From positions 374,176 to 438,175 of the forward strand of contig NZ_OMPS01000048.1 in NCBI RefSeq assembly GCF_900313035.1: 64,000 bases of DNA, written 5' to 3'. Positions 17,044-25,473 of the stretch are shown in pieces. The translations under genes and the position numbers were made by a program. The DNA comes from Ruegeria sp. EL01 (GTDB lineage: Bacteria; Pseudomonadota; Alphaproteobacteria; Rhodobacterales; Rhodobacteraceae). The notes below the pieces were generated by a model. That model saw only the letters and a list, made by a program, of their open reading frames with translations. It was not told the origin of the DNA and ran no database searches. Within the stretch, counting starts at the first letter, position 1, and every line of letters starts with the position of its first letter.

Positions 17044-17202
17044 ATGAAAACCTTCATCACAGCCGCCATCTTGTCTACCACCGTTCTTGCCGCACCGGCC
17101 ATGGCCATGGGTGTCGACATGACCAACCTAACACGCAACCTGAGCTTCCCCACACCGTTGTCGGAGCCAGTCACCCAGGACAAAGTTAAGCCGGGCAACT
17201 AA
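17044..17202 (+). CDS. Small secreted peptide, unknown function
   Basis: 52 residues: a Sec signal peptide MKTFITAAILSTTVLAAPAM with AMA cleavage near residue 21, leaving about 31 residues that include NLSFPTPLSEPVTQDKVKPG. CGGAGA at 17033-17038 is well placed before the ATG. The mature peptide has no Cys and is Pro/Thr-rich. It follows a pair of inverted repeats that suggest tight regulation. No family recognised. Confidence 0.7.
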   Translation: MKTFITAAILSTTVLAAPAMAMGVDMTNLTRNLSFPTPLSEPVTQDKVKPGN

Positions 17203-17357
17203 GCTGCCCGTACCGGCCGGGTCAGTTCCCCCTTGTCTGACCCGGCATAGGTGCAATTGAGTGATGCACTTGCCGTATCTAGCCGCTACCATAGCTCCGA
17301 AAACCCTTATGAACTGCCCGCACAACGTGCAGTTCCAGCAAGCCAACGGAGCGATGA

Positions 17358-17921
17358 ATGAGCGCGCGAAAGCAAGCGGTTCTGGACGCAATAGATGCGG
17401 CCAATGCAAAAGACCCCAACATCGACAACGACCAGCCCGAAGCTTTGCTTTATGGGTCAAGGATGAGCGCAGAACTGGATCGCTTGTTTCCGGACGCGTC
17501 TGATGAATTGCAGATCGCCGCACGTGGTCAGCATATCGAACGCTGGAAACTTGCCCGCAGCGAATACCCCGAAGGGCGTACGGGATATCTGGCTTGGCGC
17601 AAAGCCCAAGGGGTGCATCATGCCGATGTCGTCATATCGCTGATGATCCAAAACGGATACAGTGAGAGTCAGGCAGAAACAGCCGGACGGATGCTGCGCA
17701 AACAGGGCATCAAGCGCGACGCCGAGGTACAAGCGCTTGAGGATGTGATTTGCTTCGTCTTTCTCAAATGGTACTTCCAGCCCTTCGCCGCGAAACACTC
17801 GGCCGAGAAGATTCAGAGCATCGTTGAAAAGACGGCGCGCAAGATGTCAGCTGATGGTCGCACAAGGGTATTGAGTGAATTTGAACTGCCGCTCCAACTG
17901 GCTGCCGCATTTCAGGACTGA
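17358..17921 (+). CDS. DUF4202 family protein
   Basis: 187 residues, all helical in pattern, with motifs ELQIAARGQHIERWKLARSEYPEG, YLAWRKAQGVHHADVVISLM and ALEDVICFVFLKWYFQPFAAKH. His/Glu/Asp spacing recalls HD-like metal proteins, and the match is to DUF4202, whose function is unknown. No signal peptide. ACGGAG precedes the ATG. Stands alone between a small peptide gene and a GDSL lipoprotein gene. Confidence 0.8.
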   Translation: MSARKQAVLDAIDAANAKDPNIDNDQPEALLYGSRMSAELDRLFPDASDELQIAARGQHIERWKLARSEYPEGRTGYLAWRKAQGVHHADVVISLMIQNGYSESQAETAGRMLRKQGIKRDAEVQALEDVICFVFLKWYFQPFAAKHSAEKIQSIVEKTARKMSADGRTRVLSEFELPLQLAAAFQD

Positions 17922-18017
17922 CGGAAGCTGAGACAGAATTCATAATTTTATTAATGGACCGTTTACCAATCTCGTCTCCTATTGAGACTATCAAAATCAT
18001 CGAATATTAGGTCTTAC

Positions 18018-18707
18018 ATGCCAAAAAAGCTCATTCACCTTGTCGGGTTGCTTAGCTGCCTGCTTGGGTGCCAAGAGGCGCCGTCCAGTCAGCCAAATGC
18101 AAAAATAATCGCCGTCGGCGATTCTTTGATGGCGTGGAATTCAACCTCGGGCTCCTCCATCCCGGATGTGGTTGAGAAGAACATCGGGTCAGCAGTCATC
18201 GACAGAACGGTGTCTGCTGCGTGGCTGCAAACGCAGTTCGACACCGATGGCCACCCCGAAACCGGCGTTCAGGCGCAATTTGTCGAAGGTGATTGGAAAT
18301 GGGCAATCGTCAACGGTGGCGGCAATGATCTGATGCTGGGATGCGGCTGCGCACGATGCGACGCAGTTTTGGACAGAATGATATCAGCTGACGGGCAGTC
18401 CGGTCAGATTCCACAATTCCTGCGCCGGATTAGGGACGGTGGCACTCAGGTCATCTATGTCGGGTATCTGCGCAGCCCCAAACTGCTGACACCCATCGAG
18501 CATTGCAAAGCCGAAGGTGATGAGTTTGAGGCCCGTATTGCCCGGCTCGCACAACAAGAACAGGGTATTACGTTTGTCTCCAACCACGACGTCGCCCGCG
18601 CGGGCGATGCGTCGTACTTCTCATTTGACCTGATCCACCCCTCCCGAAAGTCCAGCCGCATCATTGGCGAGCGGGTCGCAAAAGTTATCAAAACCAAAGG
18701 TCTATGA
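18018..18707 (+). CDS. SGNH/GDSL hydrolase lipoprotein
   Basis: 229 residues from MPKKLIHLVGLLSCLLGCQE, a lipoprotein signal with lipobox LLGC. SGNH blocks are visible: block I AVGDSLMAW (catalytic Ser), block III NGGGNDLML, block V DLIHPS with the Asp-His pair. Three extra Cys occur in GCGCARCDAV. It is likely an envelope esterase or lipase-like enzyme; substrate unknown. The open frame extends 12 codons upstream, but the signal peptide sets the start. It abuts the ceramidase remnant on the other strand. Confidence 0.82.
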   Translation: MPKKLIHLVGLLSCLLGCQEAPSSQPNAKIIAVGDSLMAWNSTSGSSIPDVVEKNIGSAVIDRTVSAAWLQTQFDTDGHPETGVQAQFVEGDWKWAIVNGGGNDLMLGCGCARCDAVLDRMISADGQSGQIPQFLRRIRDGGTQVIYVGYLRSPKLLTPIEHCKAEGDEFEARIARLAQQEQGITFVSNHDVARAGDASYFSFDLIHPSRKSSRIIGERVAKVIKTKGL

Positions 18708-18869
18708 TCACGTATTCGATCCACGCGCGGGATATGCACCGCGAACATGCCGCCACATGACCCAGGCCGCGATTAAAAAGTCCGCATTTGCAACAGCGTT
18801 GATCGCTTCAGCCCGATAACCGACCGACAGGCGTTCACAATAGCCGTCGATTTCCTGCATCCAGCCCAT
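18708..18869 (-). pseudogene. Ceramidase-family N-terminal remnant
   Basis: A 53-codon frame on the minus strand: MGWMQEIDGYCERLSVGYRA, then EAINAVANADFLIAAWVMWR, then a stop. From memory of the family this is the start of alkaline-ceramidase-like membrane proteins of proteobacteria (YCER followed by EP.NAVTN.AFLIAA), which are normally around 200 residues with seven helices. Here the gene ends after the first helix, flush with the stop of the convergent GDSL gene. It is therefore probably a truncated gene; a genuine small membrane peptide is the alternative. Confidence 0.55.
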
Positions 18870-18928
18870 GAATTTTTACATGGCGGATGATAGGCTGCTG
18901 CCAAAAGCAGGTATGGGAGGATTTTTTA

Positions 18929-19621
18929 ATGAAAATTATTTGGTTGGGTCATGGCAGTTTCCGCATCGAAACCCAAGGCCAGGTGTTATTGATTGACCCG
19001 TGGCTGACTGGAAACCCAGTCCTGGACGAGGCGCAGCATGACGCCGTCACCGAAGGTGCTACTCATATCCTGCTGACACACACTCATTTCGACCATGTCG
19101 CCGACGTTTTGTCATTGGCCAAGCATCTTAGTGTGCCTGTTGTCGGGCAATACGACCTGATGGGGTACTGGAGCGAGGCCGAAGGGGTTGAAACGATTGG
19201 CTTCAACAAAGGTGGCACGGTAAACCTGAATGGCATCAAGGTGACAATGGTGCCTGCATCTCACAGTTCGACCTTCTCGACACCCGACGGGCTGCGCACA
19301 GGAGGCAGTGAGGTCGGGTTCATGATCGCGACCGAAGGACATATGATTTATGTTTCAGGCGATACCGACATCATGGCCGACATGGATTGGATGGGTGACT
19401 ACTACAAACCCGATATCGGCATCTTGTCAGCCGGAGGTCACTTTACCATGGACATGAAAGCAACAGCTTACGCAGCCAAGCGGTATTTCAACTTCAAGAC
19501 GCTCATTCCCTGCCATTACAAGACTTTTCCCATCCTCGAACAGTCAGCTCAGGACCTGATCGAGGGATTGCCGGGGGTGGACGTGATCGAGCCTCAGTTG
19601 ATGCAGCCCATCACCCTTTGA
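18929..19621 (+). CDS. UPF0173 metal-dependent hydrolase (MBL fold)
   Basis: 230 residues starting MKIIWLGHGSFRIETQG, with GGGAGG at 18916-18920 upstream. The metallo-beta-lactamase-fold motif HTHFDHV (HxHxDH) is near 52-58, followed by VPASHSS, VSGDTDIMADM and LIPCHYKTFP for the remaining metal ligands. UPF0173 enzymes are cytosolic hydrolases without a settled substrate. The frame open 14 codons upstream lacks a suitable site. Monocistronic; convergent with tadA. Confidence 0.9.
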   Translation: MKIIWLGHGSFRIETQGQVLLIDPWLTGNPVLDEAQHDAVTEGATHILLTHTHFDHVADVLSLAKHLSVPVVGQYDLMGYWSEAEGVETIGFNKGGTVNLNGIKVTMVPASHSSTFSTPDGLRTGGSEVGFMIATEGHMIYVSGDTDIMADMDWMGDYYKPDIGILSAGGHFTMDMKATAYAAKRYFNFKTLIPCHYKTFPILEQSAQDLIEGLPGVDVIEPQLMQPITL

Positions 19622-19639
19622 TTCAAGGAACTTGCCGGA

Positions 19640-20104
19640 TCAATCCGGAAAGTCCTGCCTGCGCGCAGCAAAAAAGGCTTTCAAAAGTGCTGCAGCTTCC
19701 TCATCGGCGATGCCGTCATAAACCTCGGGAATATGGTGGGCTTGTTTGTGGGAAAAGACCCGTGCCCCGTGGGCAACGCCACCGGATTTCGGATCCGCTG
19801 CACCGTAATAGATACGCCGAATGCGCGCGGCGGCCAGCGCGGCGGCGCACATCGCGCAGGGCTCCAAAGTGACGTATAGGTCATGGTCAGGCAAGCGCTC
19901 GGACCCTGCCGCAGCGCATGCGGTGCGCAGCGCCAGAATCTCGGCATGCGCCGTTGGATCGTTCAATTCGCGCGTGCGATTTCCAGCCGCAGACACGATT
20001 TGACCATCTGGCGCCACGATGACCGCGCCGACAGGCACCTCACCACGATCAGCGGCGGCGCGTGCCTCTGCCAGTGCCTGGGTCATATGTGTTCGGAACA
20101 TCAT
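19640..20104 (-). CDS. tadA: Nucleoside deaminase, probable tRNA adenosine-34 deaminase
   Basis: 154 residues. Zn motifs are HAEILALR (His and catalytic Glu, near 53-55) and PCAMCAAAL (two Cys, near 82-85). GEVPVGAVIV and GAADPKSGGV are typical of TadA, which makes inosine at the wobble base of tRNA-Arg(ACG). The gene is divergent from the pseudouridine synthase gene with 61 bases between starts. Two ATGs at the start are both possible. Confidence 0.9.
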   Translation of the reverse strand: MMFRTHMTQALAEARAAADRGEVPVGAVIVAPDGQIVSAAGNRTRELNDPTAHAEILALRTACAAAGSERLPDHDLYVTLEPCAMCAAALAAARIRRIYYGAADPKSGGVAHGARVFSHKQAHHIPEVYDGIADEEAAALLKAFFAARRQDFPD

Positions 20105-20165
20105 ACCCCTGACTGCAACAGAAACCTGTCTTTCGCAAGCAGACCAGATGCGCTATGGCCCTCGC

Positions 20166-20981
20166 ATGAGCAACACCCCTCCTCCCGGCGACCGGATCGC
20201 CAAAGTGCTGGCACGCGCTGGCGTCGCCTCGCGTCGTGAAGCCGAACGCATGATCGAAGCTGGCCGCGTCGCCGTCAATGGCAAGGCGATCGACAGCCCT
20301 GCCCTGAATGTCACTGCCAAGGATAAGATCACCGTTGATGGCAAACCGGTGTCAGAACCAGAACCCTCACGCCTTTGGCTGTATCACAAGCCCTCGGGGC
20401 TGGTGACCACAACGCGCGACGAAAAGGGCCGCGCAACGATCTTTGACAAGCTGCCCGAAGACATGCCGCGTGTCATGAGTGTCGGAAGGTTGGATTTGAA
20501 CTCGGAAGGGTTATTGCTGCTGACCAATGATGGCGGCATCAAGCGCAAGCTGGAACTGCCGGCAACCGGATGGCTGCGCAAATACCGTGTCAGGGTGAAT
20601 GGCCGCCCGAAGGACGAGGATTTTGCGCCTTTAAGAAAAGGCCTTGTCATCGAAGGAGAGCGATTTCAGCCGATGACTGTCACGCTGGATCGTCAACAAG
20701 GTGCCAACGCCTGGCTGACGATTGGGCTACGCGAAGGCAAGAACCGCGAGATCCGCCGCGCGATCGAAGATATCGGACTTACCGTAAACCGACTGCTGCG
20801 CGTCTCATACGGCCCATTTCAGTTGGGCGATCTGAAACCTGGCGCAGTTGAAGAAATCCGTCGCCGCGTGATGCGCGACCAGTTGGGTCTGGATGCCGAA
20901 GCCGAACCTGAGGGAACAGCCAAAAAAGCGCCTCGTCCACAAAGAAAACGGGCACCCGTCGGCAAGAAACTTCGCAAGTGA
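20166..20981 (+). CDS. 23S rRNA pseudouridine synthase, RluB type
   Basis: 271 residues from MSNTPPPGDRIAKVLARAGV. An S4 RNA-binding domain (about 10-60: ASRREAERMIEAGRVAVNG) is followed by a RsuA-family catalytic domain with VGRLDLNSEGLLLLTNDG, which holds the catalytic Asp, and EGKNREIRRAIEDIG. The Lys/Arg/Pro-rich tail (PRPQRKRAPVGKKLRK) is usual for RluB in this group. RluB modifies U2605 of 23S rRNA in E. coli; the same site is inferred here. The frame extends upstream over tadA but the S4 start fixes the ATG at 20166. Confidence 0.9.
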   Translation: MSNTPPPGDRIAKVLARAGVASRREAERMIEAGRVAVNGKAIDSPALNVTAKDKITVDGKPVSEPEPSRLWLYHKPSGLVTTTRDEKGRATIFDKLPEDMPRVMSVGRLDLNSEGLLLLTNDGGIKRKLELPATGWLRKYRVRVNGRPKDEDFAPLRKGLVIEGERFQPMTVTLDRQQGANAWLTIGLREGKNREIRRAIEDIGLTVNRLLRVSYGPFQLGDLKPGAVEEIRRRVMRDQLGLDAEAEPEGTAKKAPRPQRKRAPVGKKLRK

Positions 20982-21062
20982 TGCGGGTTTAGCAACCTTC
21001 CCCCTAGCGCCAAGCCCTCGCATCTACTAAATTTTCTGCGAATGCTGCTATTGGGGGGCGAC

Positions 21063-21152
21063 ATGTCCGGAACCGGAGTGCAAAAACTGGCCTATGCGGC
21101 CCTACTGGTGCTTTTGTTCGGCGTCTGTACCGGCGTCCTCGGAGGCTTGTAG
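21063..21152 (+). CDS. 29-residue single-helix membrane peptide
   Basis: MSGTGVQKLAYAALLVLLFG followed by VCTGVLGGL and TAG. GGGGGG at 21053-21058 provides a ribosome site, and the next gene starts four bases after its stop, with that gene's own GGAGG inside this ORF's end. One transmembrane helix fills most of the peptide. Its position at the head of the XpaC/TelA cluster and tight spacing support translation. No family is recognised. Confidence 0.6.
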   Translation: MSGTGVQKLAYAALLVLLFGVCTGVLGGL

Positions 21153-21155
21153 CGC

Positions 21156-22070
21156 ATGGCAAAACGGTACGGCGGAAAATTCAGCCCACAAGATGAGCCT
21201 TCGTCTGACGAGTCGCATCAGCGCGGGCAGTTCGACGGCGCGCAGGTTGAACCTGCGGGTGCGCGCGCAAATGCGCTGTTTGTTCCGGCAATACCCTTGG
21301 TGTTTTTGTCTCTGAACGACGGCGCCATTGGCATGACGATAGGGCTTGTGGCAGCAGGCTTGCTGACGGCCGCCGCGTTCTTGCTGCGCGAGGGGTTGCG
21401 GGCCGAGGCCGCCTTTAAGGCGCGCCGCACTGCAAGGCGACCCGCCTTCCCGCGCAAGATATTCTCCAGCGTTTTGACCGGGCTTGGCGCAGCGCTCGCA
21501 TCCTACCGAAACGAGTTTCTGGATGCTGAGGCTGCATCGCAAGTCAGCCTTCTGGCCCCGATCCTGTTTGGTGCAGTCGCAACCGTTCTGCATTCGGTAT
21601 CCTTTGGCCTGGACCCTATGAAAGACAAGGGGATGGAGGGTATTGATACCTTTCAACAGGACCGAGTGGCGCGTGTTGTTGAAGGCGCCGAAGCCCATCT
21701 GACCGAGATGACGGATGCGATCAAACGCGCTGGTGATCGTCGGATCGAAGCGCGGGTCGAACGGTTTCAGGACACCGCACGCGATCTGTTCCGCACAGTC
21801 GAGGAAGATCCCCGTGATCTGGCAGGTGCCCGCAAATATCTAACCGTCTACTTGCAAGGGGCTCGCGACGCGACAGTGAAATTTGCGGATGTCTTTGCCC
21901 GCACCCGGGATAAACAAGCACTGGAAGATTATTCAGCGTTATTGGACGATCTGGAACAGAATTTCACTGCGCGCACGCGCAAGATGCTATTGGATGACCG
22001 CAGTGATCTGACGGTTGAAATCGATGTGTTGCGCGAAAGGCTGCAGCGCGAAGGCGTCCGGTTGGACTGA
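21156..22070 (+). CDS. XpaC-like (5-bromo-4-chloroindolyl phosphate hydrolysis) protein
   Basis: 304 residues. Two hydrophobic helices near 45-80 (FVPAIPLVFLSL and GMTIGLVAAGLLTAAAFLL), then a basic patch and a long helical region (about 170-300) with VARVVEGAEAHLTEMTDAIK and ARVERFQDTARDLFRTVEED. This fits XpaC-family proteins, which pair with TelA in many bacteria; the enzymatic name is historical. It is the second gene of a co-directional run leading to telA, 30 bases before it. Confidence 0.82.
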   Translation: MAKRYGGKFSPQDEPSSDESHQRGQFDGAQVEPAGARANALFVPAIPLVFLSLNDGAIGMTIGLVAAGLLTAAAFLLREGLRAEAAFKARRTARRPAFPRKIFSSVLTGLGAALASYRNEFLDAEAASQVSLLAPILFGAVATVLHSVSFGLDPMKDKGMEGIDTFQQDRVARVVEGAEAHLTEMTDAIKRAGDRRIEARVERFQDTARDLFRTVEEDPRDLAGARKYLTVYLQGARDATVKFADVFARTRDKQALEDYSALLDDLEQNFTARTRKMLLDDRSDLTVEIDVLRERLQREGVRLD

Positions 22071-22100
22071 CCGGCCATTATCTGAGTAAGGAACATCCCC

Positions 22101-23291
22101 ATGTCCGACGAGATCAAAAACAAGGCGGTTCAGGCAGAAACGCTGGTACAGGAAGTCACCGCAGTTGCGTTGCCCGAACCACAAGCCGAAATCATCTCGC
22201 TTGAAGATGCCGACGCGCCCGTCAGCGCTGAGATTCGCAGGCGGATGGACGAAATCGATATGGGGAACACCAACTCGATCGTCGCATTCGGCTCATCCGC
22301 GCAGTCCGAGCTGCAAGAGATCAGCCAGGCCATGCTCGCAGATGTGCGCAACAAGGACGTTGGGCCCGCAGGGGACAGCCTGCGCAACATCGTCACGACA
22401 ATTCGCGGGTTTTCGGTCAGTGAGTTGGACGTGCGTCGCGAGCGCAGTTGGTGGGAGAGGTTGCTTGGCAAGGCTGCACCGTTTGCCAAATTCACCGCAC
22501 AGTTCGAAGATGTTCAGGGTCAGATCGACCGGATCACGGATGACCTGCTGGGACACGAGCACACGCTGCTTAAAGACATCAAGTCGCTGGACCTGCTATA
22601 CGGAAAAACCTTGGGGTTTTACGACGAGCTGGCCTTGTATATCGCGGCGGGTGAGGAAAAGCTGACCGAGCTGGACAGCCAGGACATCCCGGAAAAAGAA
22701 GCAGCAGTTCAGGCTGCGCCGGAAGAAGAGCAGGTGATGAAAGCGCAAGAGCTGCGCGACATGCGCGCCGCGCGCGACGATCTTGAGCGTCGGGTCCATG
22801 ACCTGAAACTGACACGGCAGGTGACAATGCAATCGCTGCCCTCGATCCGTTTGGTGCAGGAGAACGACAAGTCGTTGGTGACCAAGATCAACTCGACCCT
22901 GGTCAACACCGTGCCGCTATGGGAAACGCAACTGGCGCAAGCGGTTACGATCCAGCGCAGCGCGGAAGCGGCGGCAGCTGTGCGTGATGCCAATGACCTG
23001 ACCAATGAATTGCTGACCTCAAACGCCGCAAATCTGCGCGAATCCAACAAGATGATCCGCGAAGAAATGGAACGGGGCGTCTTCGACATCGAGGCCGTCA
23101 AACAAGCCAATGCGGACTTGATAGGAACCATCAACGAAAGTTTGGCGATCGCGGACGAGGGCAAAGCCAAGCGCGCCGCCGCCGAAGAGGAACTGCAGAA
23201 AATGGAAACCGAACTGCGCGATACCCTGGCATCCGCCAAGGCACGCAAGGACGGTACGGGTGACAACGCTGGAACGGCAGTTCCGGGCTAA
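22101..23291 (+). CDS. TelA-family toxic anion resistance protein
   Basis: 396 residues, almost entirely helical and coiled-coil. TelA features include EIRRRMDEIDMGNTNSIVAFG near 45-65, SWWERLLGKAAPFAKFTAQF near 116-135, DLLYGKTLGFYDELALYIAAGEEKL and the late VTMQSLPSIRLVQENDKSLV with TVPLWETQLAQAVTIQ. The family is tied to tellurite and other chemical stress and to Ter systems, but the biochemistry is unknown. It sits after XpaC and 14 bases before the DUF2927 lipoprotein gene. Confidence 0.9.
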   Translation: MSDEIKNKAVQAETLVQEVTAVALPEPQAEIISLEDADAPVSAEIRRRMDEIDMGNTNSIVAFGSSAQSELQEISQAMLADVRNKDVGPAGDSLRNIVTTIRGFSVSELDVRRERSWWERLLGKAAPFAKFTAQFEDVQGQIDRITDDLLGHEHTLLKDIKSLDLLYGKTLGFYDELALYIAAGEEKLTELDSQDIPEKEAAVQAAPEEEQVMKAQELRDMRAARDDLERRVHDLKLTRQVTMQSLPSIRLVQENDKSLVTKINSTLVNTVPLWETQLAQAVTIQRSAEAAAAVRDANDLTNELLTSNAANLRESNKMIREEMERGVFDIEAVKQANADLIGTINESLAIADEGKAKRAAAEEELQKMETELRDTLASAKARKDGTGDNAGTAVPG

Positions 23292-23304
23292 AGGTGGACG
23301 CGGC

Positions 23305-24261
23305 GTGCAGCCAATAAGATCTCTCAGGTTGGGGCTTGGCGCGGCCTCGCTTTTGGCGCTGGCCAATTGCGAGGAAGCACTGACAACATCCGTTGTTCCT
23401 GAACCCCGCCCGGCTGCGCCCGCCGCTGTTCCGGTTGCTTATGTACCGCCATCAGCGGCCAGTCAGGATTTGGCCCGGTTCTACAAACGTGTTGAACGAG
23501 ACCTGCTAACACGCGGTTTACTGCGCACCGATGGTGGTGGCCCGGACACGCCCTATGACGCCGATGATCTTGCGCGAAATTTCGAGGCGATCGCGTTTTA
23601 CAGCGAGTATCCCAATCACAGCATATCAATTGGCTCGCGCCAAACAGATGGCCAGCTTAGCCGCTGGTCCGGGCCTGTGCGCATCAAAACCGAATTTGGC
23701 CCGTCGGTCTTGCCAGCGACGCGTGAGCAAGACGCCGCACAGGTCAAGTCGTTTGCCGGTCGCCTGGCCAAACTTACCCGTCACCAGGTTTCGACCGTCA
23801 ATCGCAATGCAAACTTCCATGTCTTTTTTGCAGGGAAGGACGACAGCGCATATGTCGTCAAGCGGCTGAAACAGCTGATTCCTGGAATAAGTCAGGCCTC
23901 GTTGGAACTGGTGGCCAACCCGCGGGCCAATTTTGACTGTTTTGTCTTCGCTTCGGCCACCAACGCGTCACCGTTCAAATACGTGCGCGCGGTGACTTTG
24001 ATCCGCTCGGAATTGCCTGATCTGGTGCGGCGCAGCTGCATTCACGAAGAAATTGCTCAGGGTCTGGGATTGTCCAACGACAGCCCGGCTGCGCGACCAT
24101 CTATCTTTAATGATGATGATGAATTTGCGTTGCTGACCAGCCATGACGAGAAACTGCTGACAATGTTGTATGATCCGCGTCTGGAGCCGGGCGTCTCGGT
24201 CGATCAGGCCCGACCGGTGGTACGGATCATTGCACGCGAATTGATGGGGCAGCCGCTCTGA
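23305..24261 (+). CDS. DUF2927 lipoprotein
   Basis: 318 residues from a GTG at 23305: MQPIRSLRLGLGAASLLALA then NCEEA, a lipoprotein signal. AAAGGTGGA before this GTG supports it; an upstream GTG at 23260 would overlap telA and give a 15-residue hydrophilic extension. After a Pro/Ala-rich linker, the DUF2927 domain contains FHVFFAGKDD, NFDCFVFASA and RSCIHEEIAQGLGLSNDSP. HEEIAQGLGL resembles the metal-binding helix of Zn peptidases (HExxH is not complete). It is an envelope protein of unknown activity within the TelA cluster. Confidence 0.85.
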   Translation: MQPIRSLRLGLGAASLLALANCEEALTTSVVPEPRPAAPAAVPVAYVPPSAASQDLARFYKRVERDLLTRGLLRTDGGGPDTPYDADDLARNFEAIAFYSEYPNHSISIGSRQTDGQLSRWSGPVRIKTEFGPSVLPATREQDAAQVKSFAGRLAKLTRHQVSTVNRNANFHVFFAGKDDSAYVVKRLKQLIPGISQASLELVANPRANFDCFVFASATNASPFKYVRAVTLIRSELPDLVRRSCIHEEIAQGLGLSNDSPAARPSIFNDDDEFALLTSHDEKLLTMLYDPRLEPGVSVDQARPVVRIIARELMGQPL

Positions 24262-24283
24262 CCCCAAGGACAGGAGAACCCAA

Positions 24284-25432
24284 ATGGGAATTTTCGATTT
24301 TCTGACCGGAGAATTCATTGATGTCATCCACTGGGTGGATGACAGCCGTGACACAATGGTCTGGCGGTTCGAACGAGAAGGGCACGAAATCAAATACGGT
24401 GCCAAGCTGACTGTGCGCGAAGGTCAGGCTGCCGTTTTTGTCCATGAGGGCCAATTGGCGGACGTGTTCACGCCGGGTCTTTATATGCTTGAAACCAACA
24501 ACATGCCGATCCTGACGACCCTTCAACATTGGGATCACGGGTTCCAGTCTCCGTTCAAATCCGAGATTTATTTCGTCAACACGACACGGTTCAACAACCT
24601 GAAATGGGGCACCAAGAACCCGATCATGCTGCGCGATCCAGAGTTCGGCCCGACGCGCATCCGCGCCTTTGGCACCTATACAGTTCGTGTGAAGGACGCA
24701 GCCAAATTCCTGGTCGAAATCGTCGGCACCGATGGTGAATTCACCATGGACGAAATCAGCTTTCAAATCCGCAACATCATCGTTCAAGAATTCAGCCGCG
24801 TGATCGCGGGTTCGGGTATCCCGGTTCTGGACATGGCGGCCAATACTGCCGATCTGGGCAAGTTGATTGCGGCCGAAGTCTCGCCCGTCCTTGACGGTTA
24901 CGGGCTGGATATGCCTGAGTTTTATATCGAGAACATCTCACTGCCGCCGGCTGTCGAGGCTGCGCTGGACAAGCGGACCTCGATGGGTCTTGCTGGAGAT
25001 TTGGGCAAGTTCACCCAGTATTCAGCGGCCGAGGCAATGACAGCGGCTGCGAACAACCCCGGGCAAGGCGGCGGCATGGGGGCTGGTCTTGGCATGGGCA
25101 TGGGAATGGCCATGGCGCAGCAACTGTCGAACATGGCAGCGGGCCAACCCAGCGGCCCATGGGGATCGTCCGCCCCCGCTGCCCAGCAACCACCAGTACA
25201 TGCGGCACCGCCACCCCCGCCTCCGGTTGAGCATGTGTGGCATATCGCGGTGGATGGTCAGACGAGCGGGCCGTTTTCGAAAGCCAAGATGGGCCGCATG
25301 GCAACCGACGGTGATATCACGCGCGACACGCATGTTTGGACAGCGGGTCAGGACGGTTGGAAAAAAGCAGGTGATGTTCAGGAATTGGCGCAGTTGTTTA
25401 CGATATTGCCACCTCCACCTCCGGGGACTTGA
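24284..25432 (+). CDS. SPFH-domain protein with C-terminal GYF_2 domain (YdjI-like)
   Basis: 382 residues. An SPFH (band-7-like) domain spans about 20-240: VREGQAAVFVHEGQLADVFTPG, the GAKLTVREGQ entry and IENISLPPAVEAALDKRTSM. A Gly/Met-rich linker (about 255-285) and Pro-rich stretch lead to a GYF_2 domain at about 320-375, HVWHIAVDGQTSGPFSKAKM with WTAGQDGWKKAGD. There is no transmembrane helix, unlike typical SPFH proteins, as in Bacillus YdjI. It probably forms membrane-associated scaffolds and may hold the zinc-ribbon membrane partner encoded next. Confidence 0.87.
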   Translation: MGIFDFLTGEFIDVIHWVDDSRDTMVWRFEREGHEIKYGAKLTVREGQAAVFVHEGQLADVFTPGLYMLETNNMPILTTLQHWDHGFQSPFKSEIYFVNTTRFNNLKWGTKNPIMLRDPEFGPTRIRAFGTYTVRVKDAAKFLVEIVGTDGEFTMDEISFQIRNIIVQEFSRVIAGSGIPVLDMAANTADLGKLIAAEVSPVLDGYGLDMPEFYIENISLPPAVEAALDKRTSMGLAGDLGKFTQYSAAEAMTAAANNPGQGGGMGAGLGMGMGMAMAQQLSNMAAGQPSGPWGSSAPAAQQPPVHAAPPPPPPVEHVWHIAVDGQTSGPFSKAKMGRMATDGDITRDTHVWTAGQDGWKKAGDVQELAQLFTILPPPPPGT

Positions 25433-25473
25433 TGCCAACCAACTAGTCAAATGACGGCAAACAAGGCGGACAA

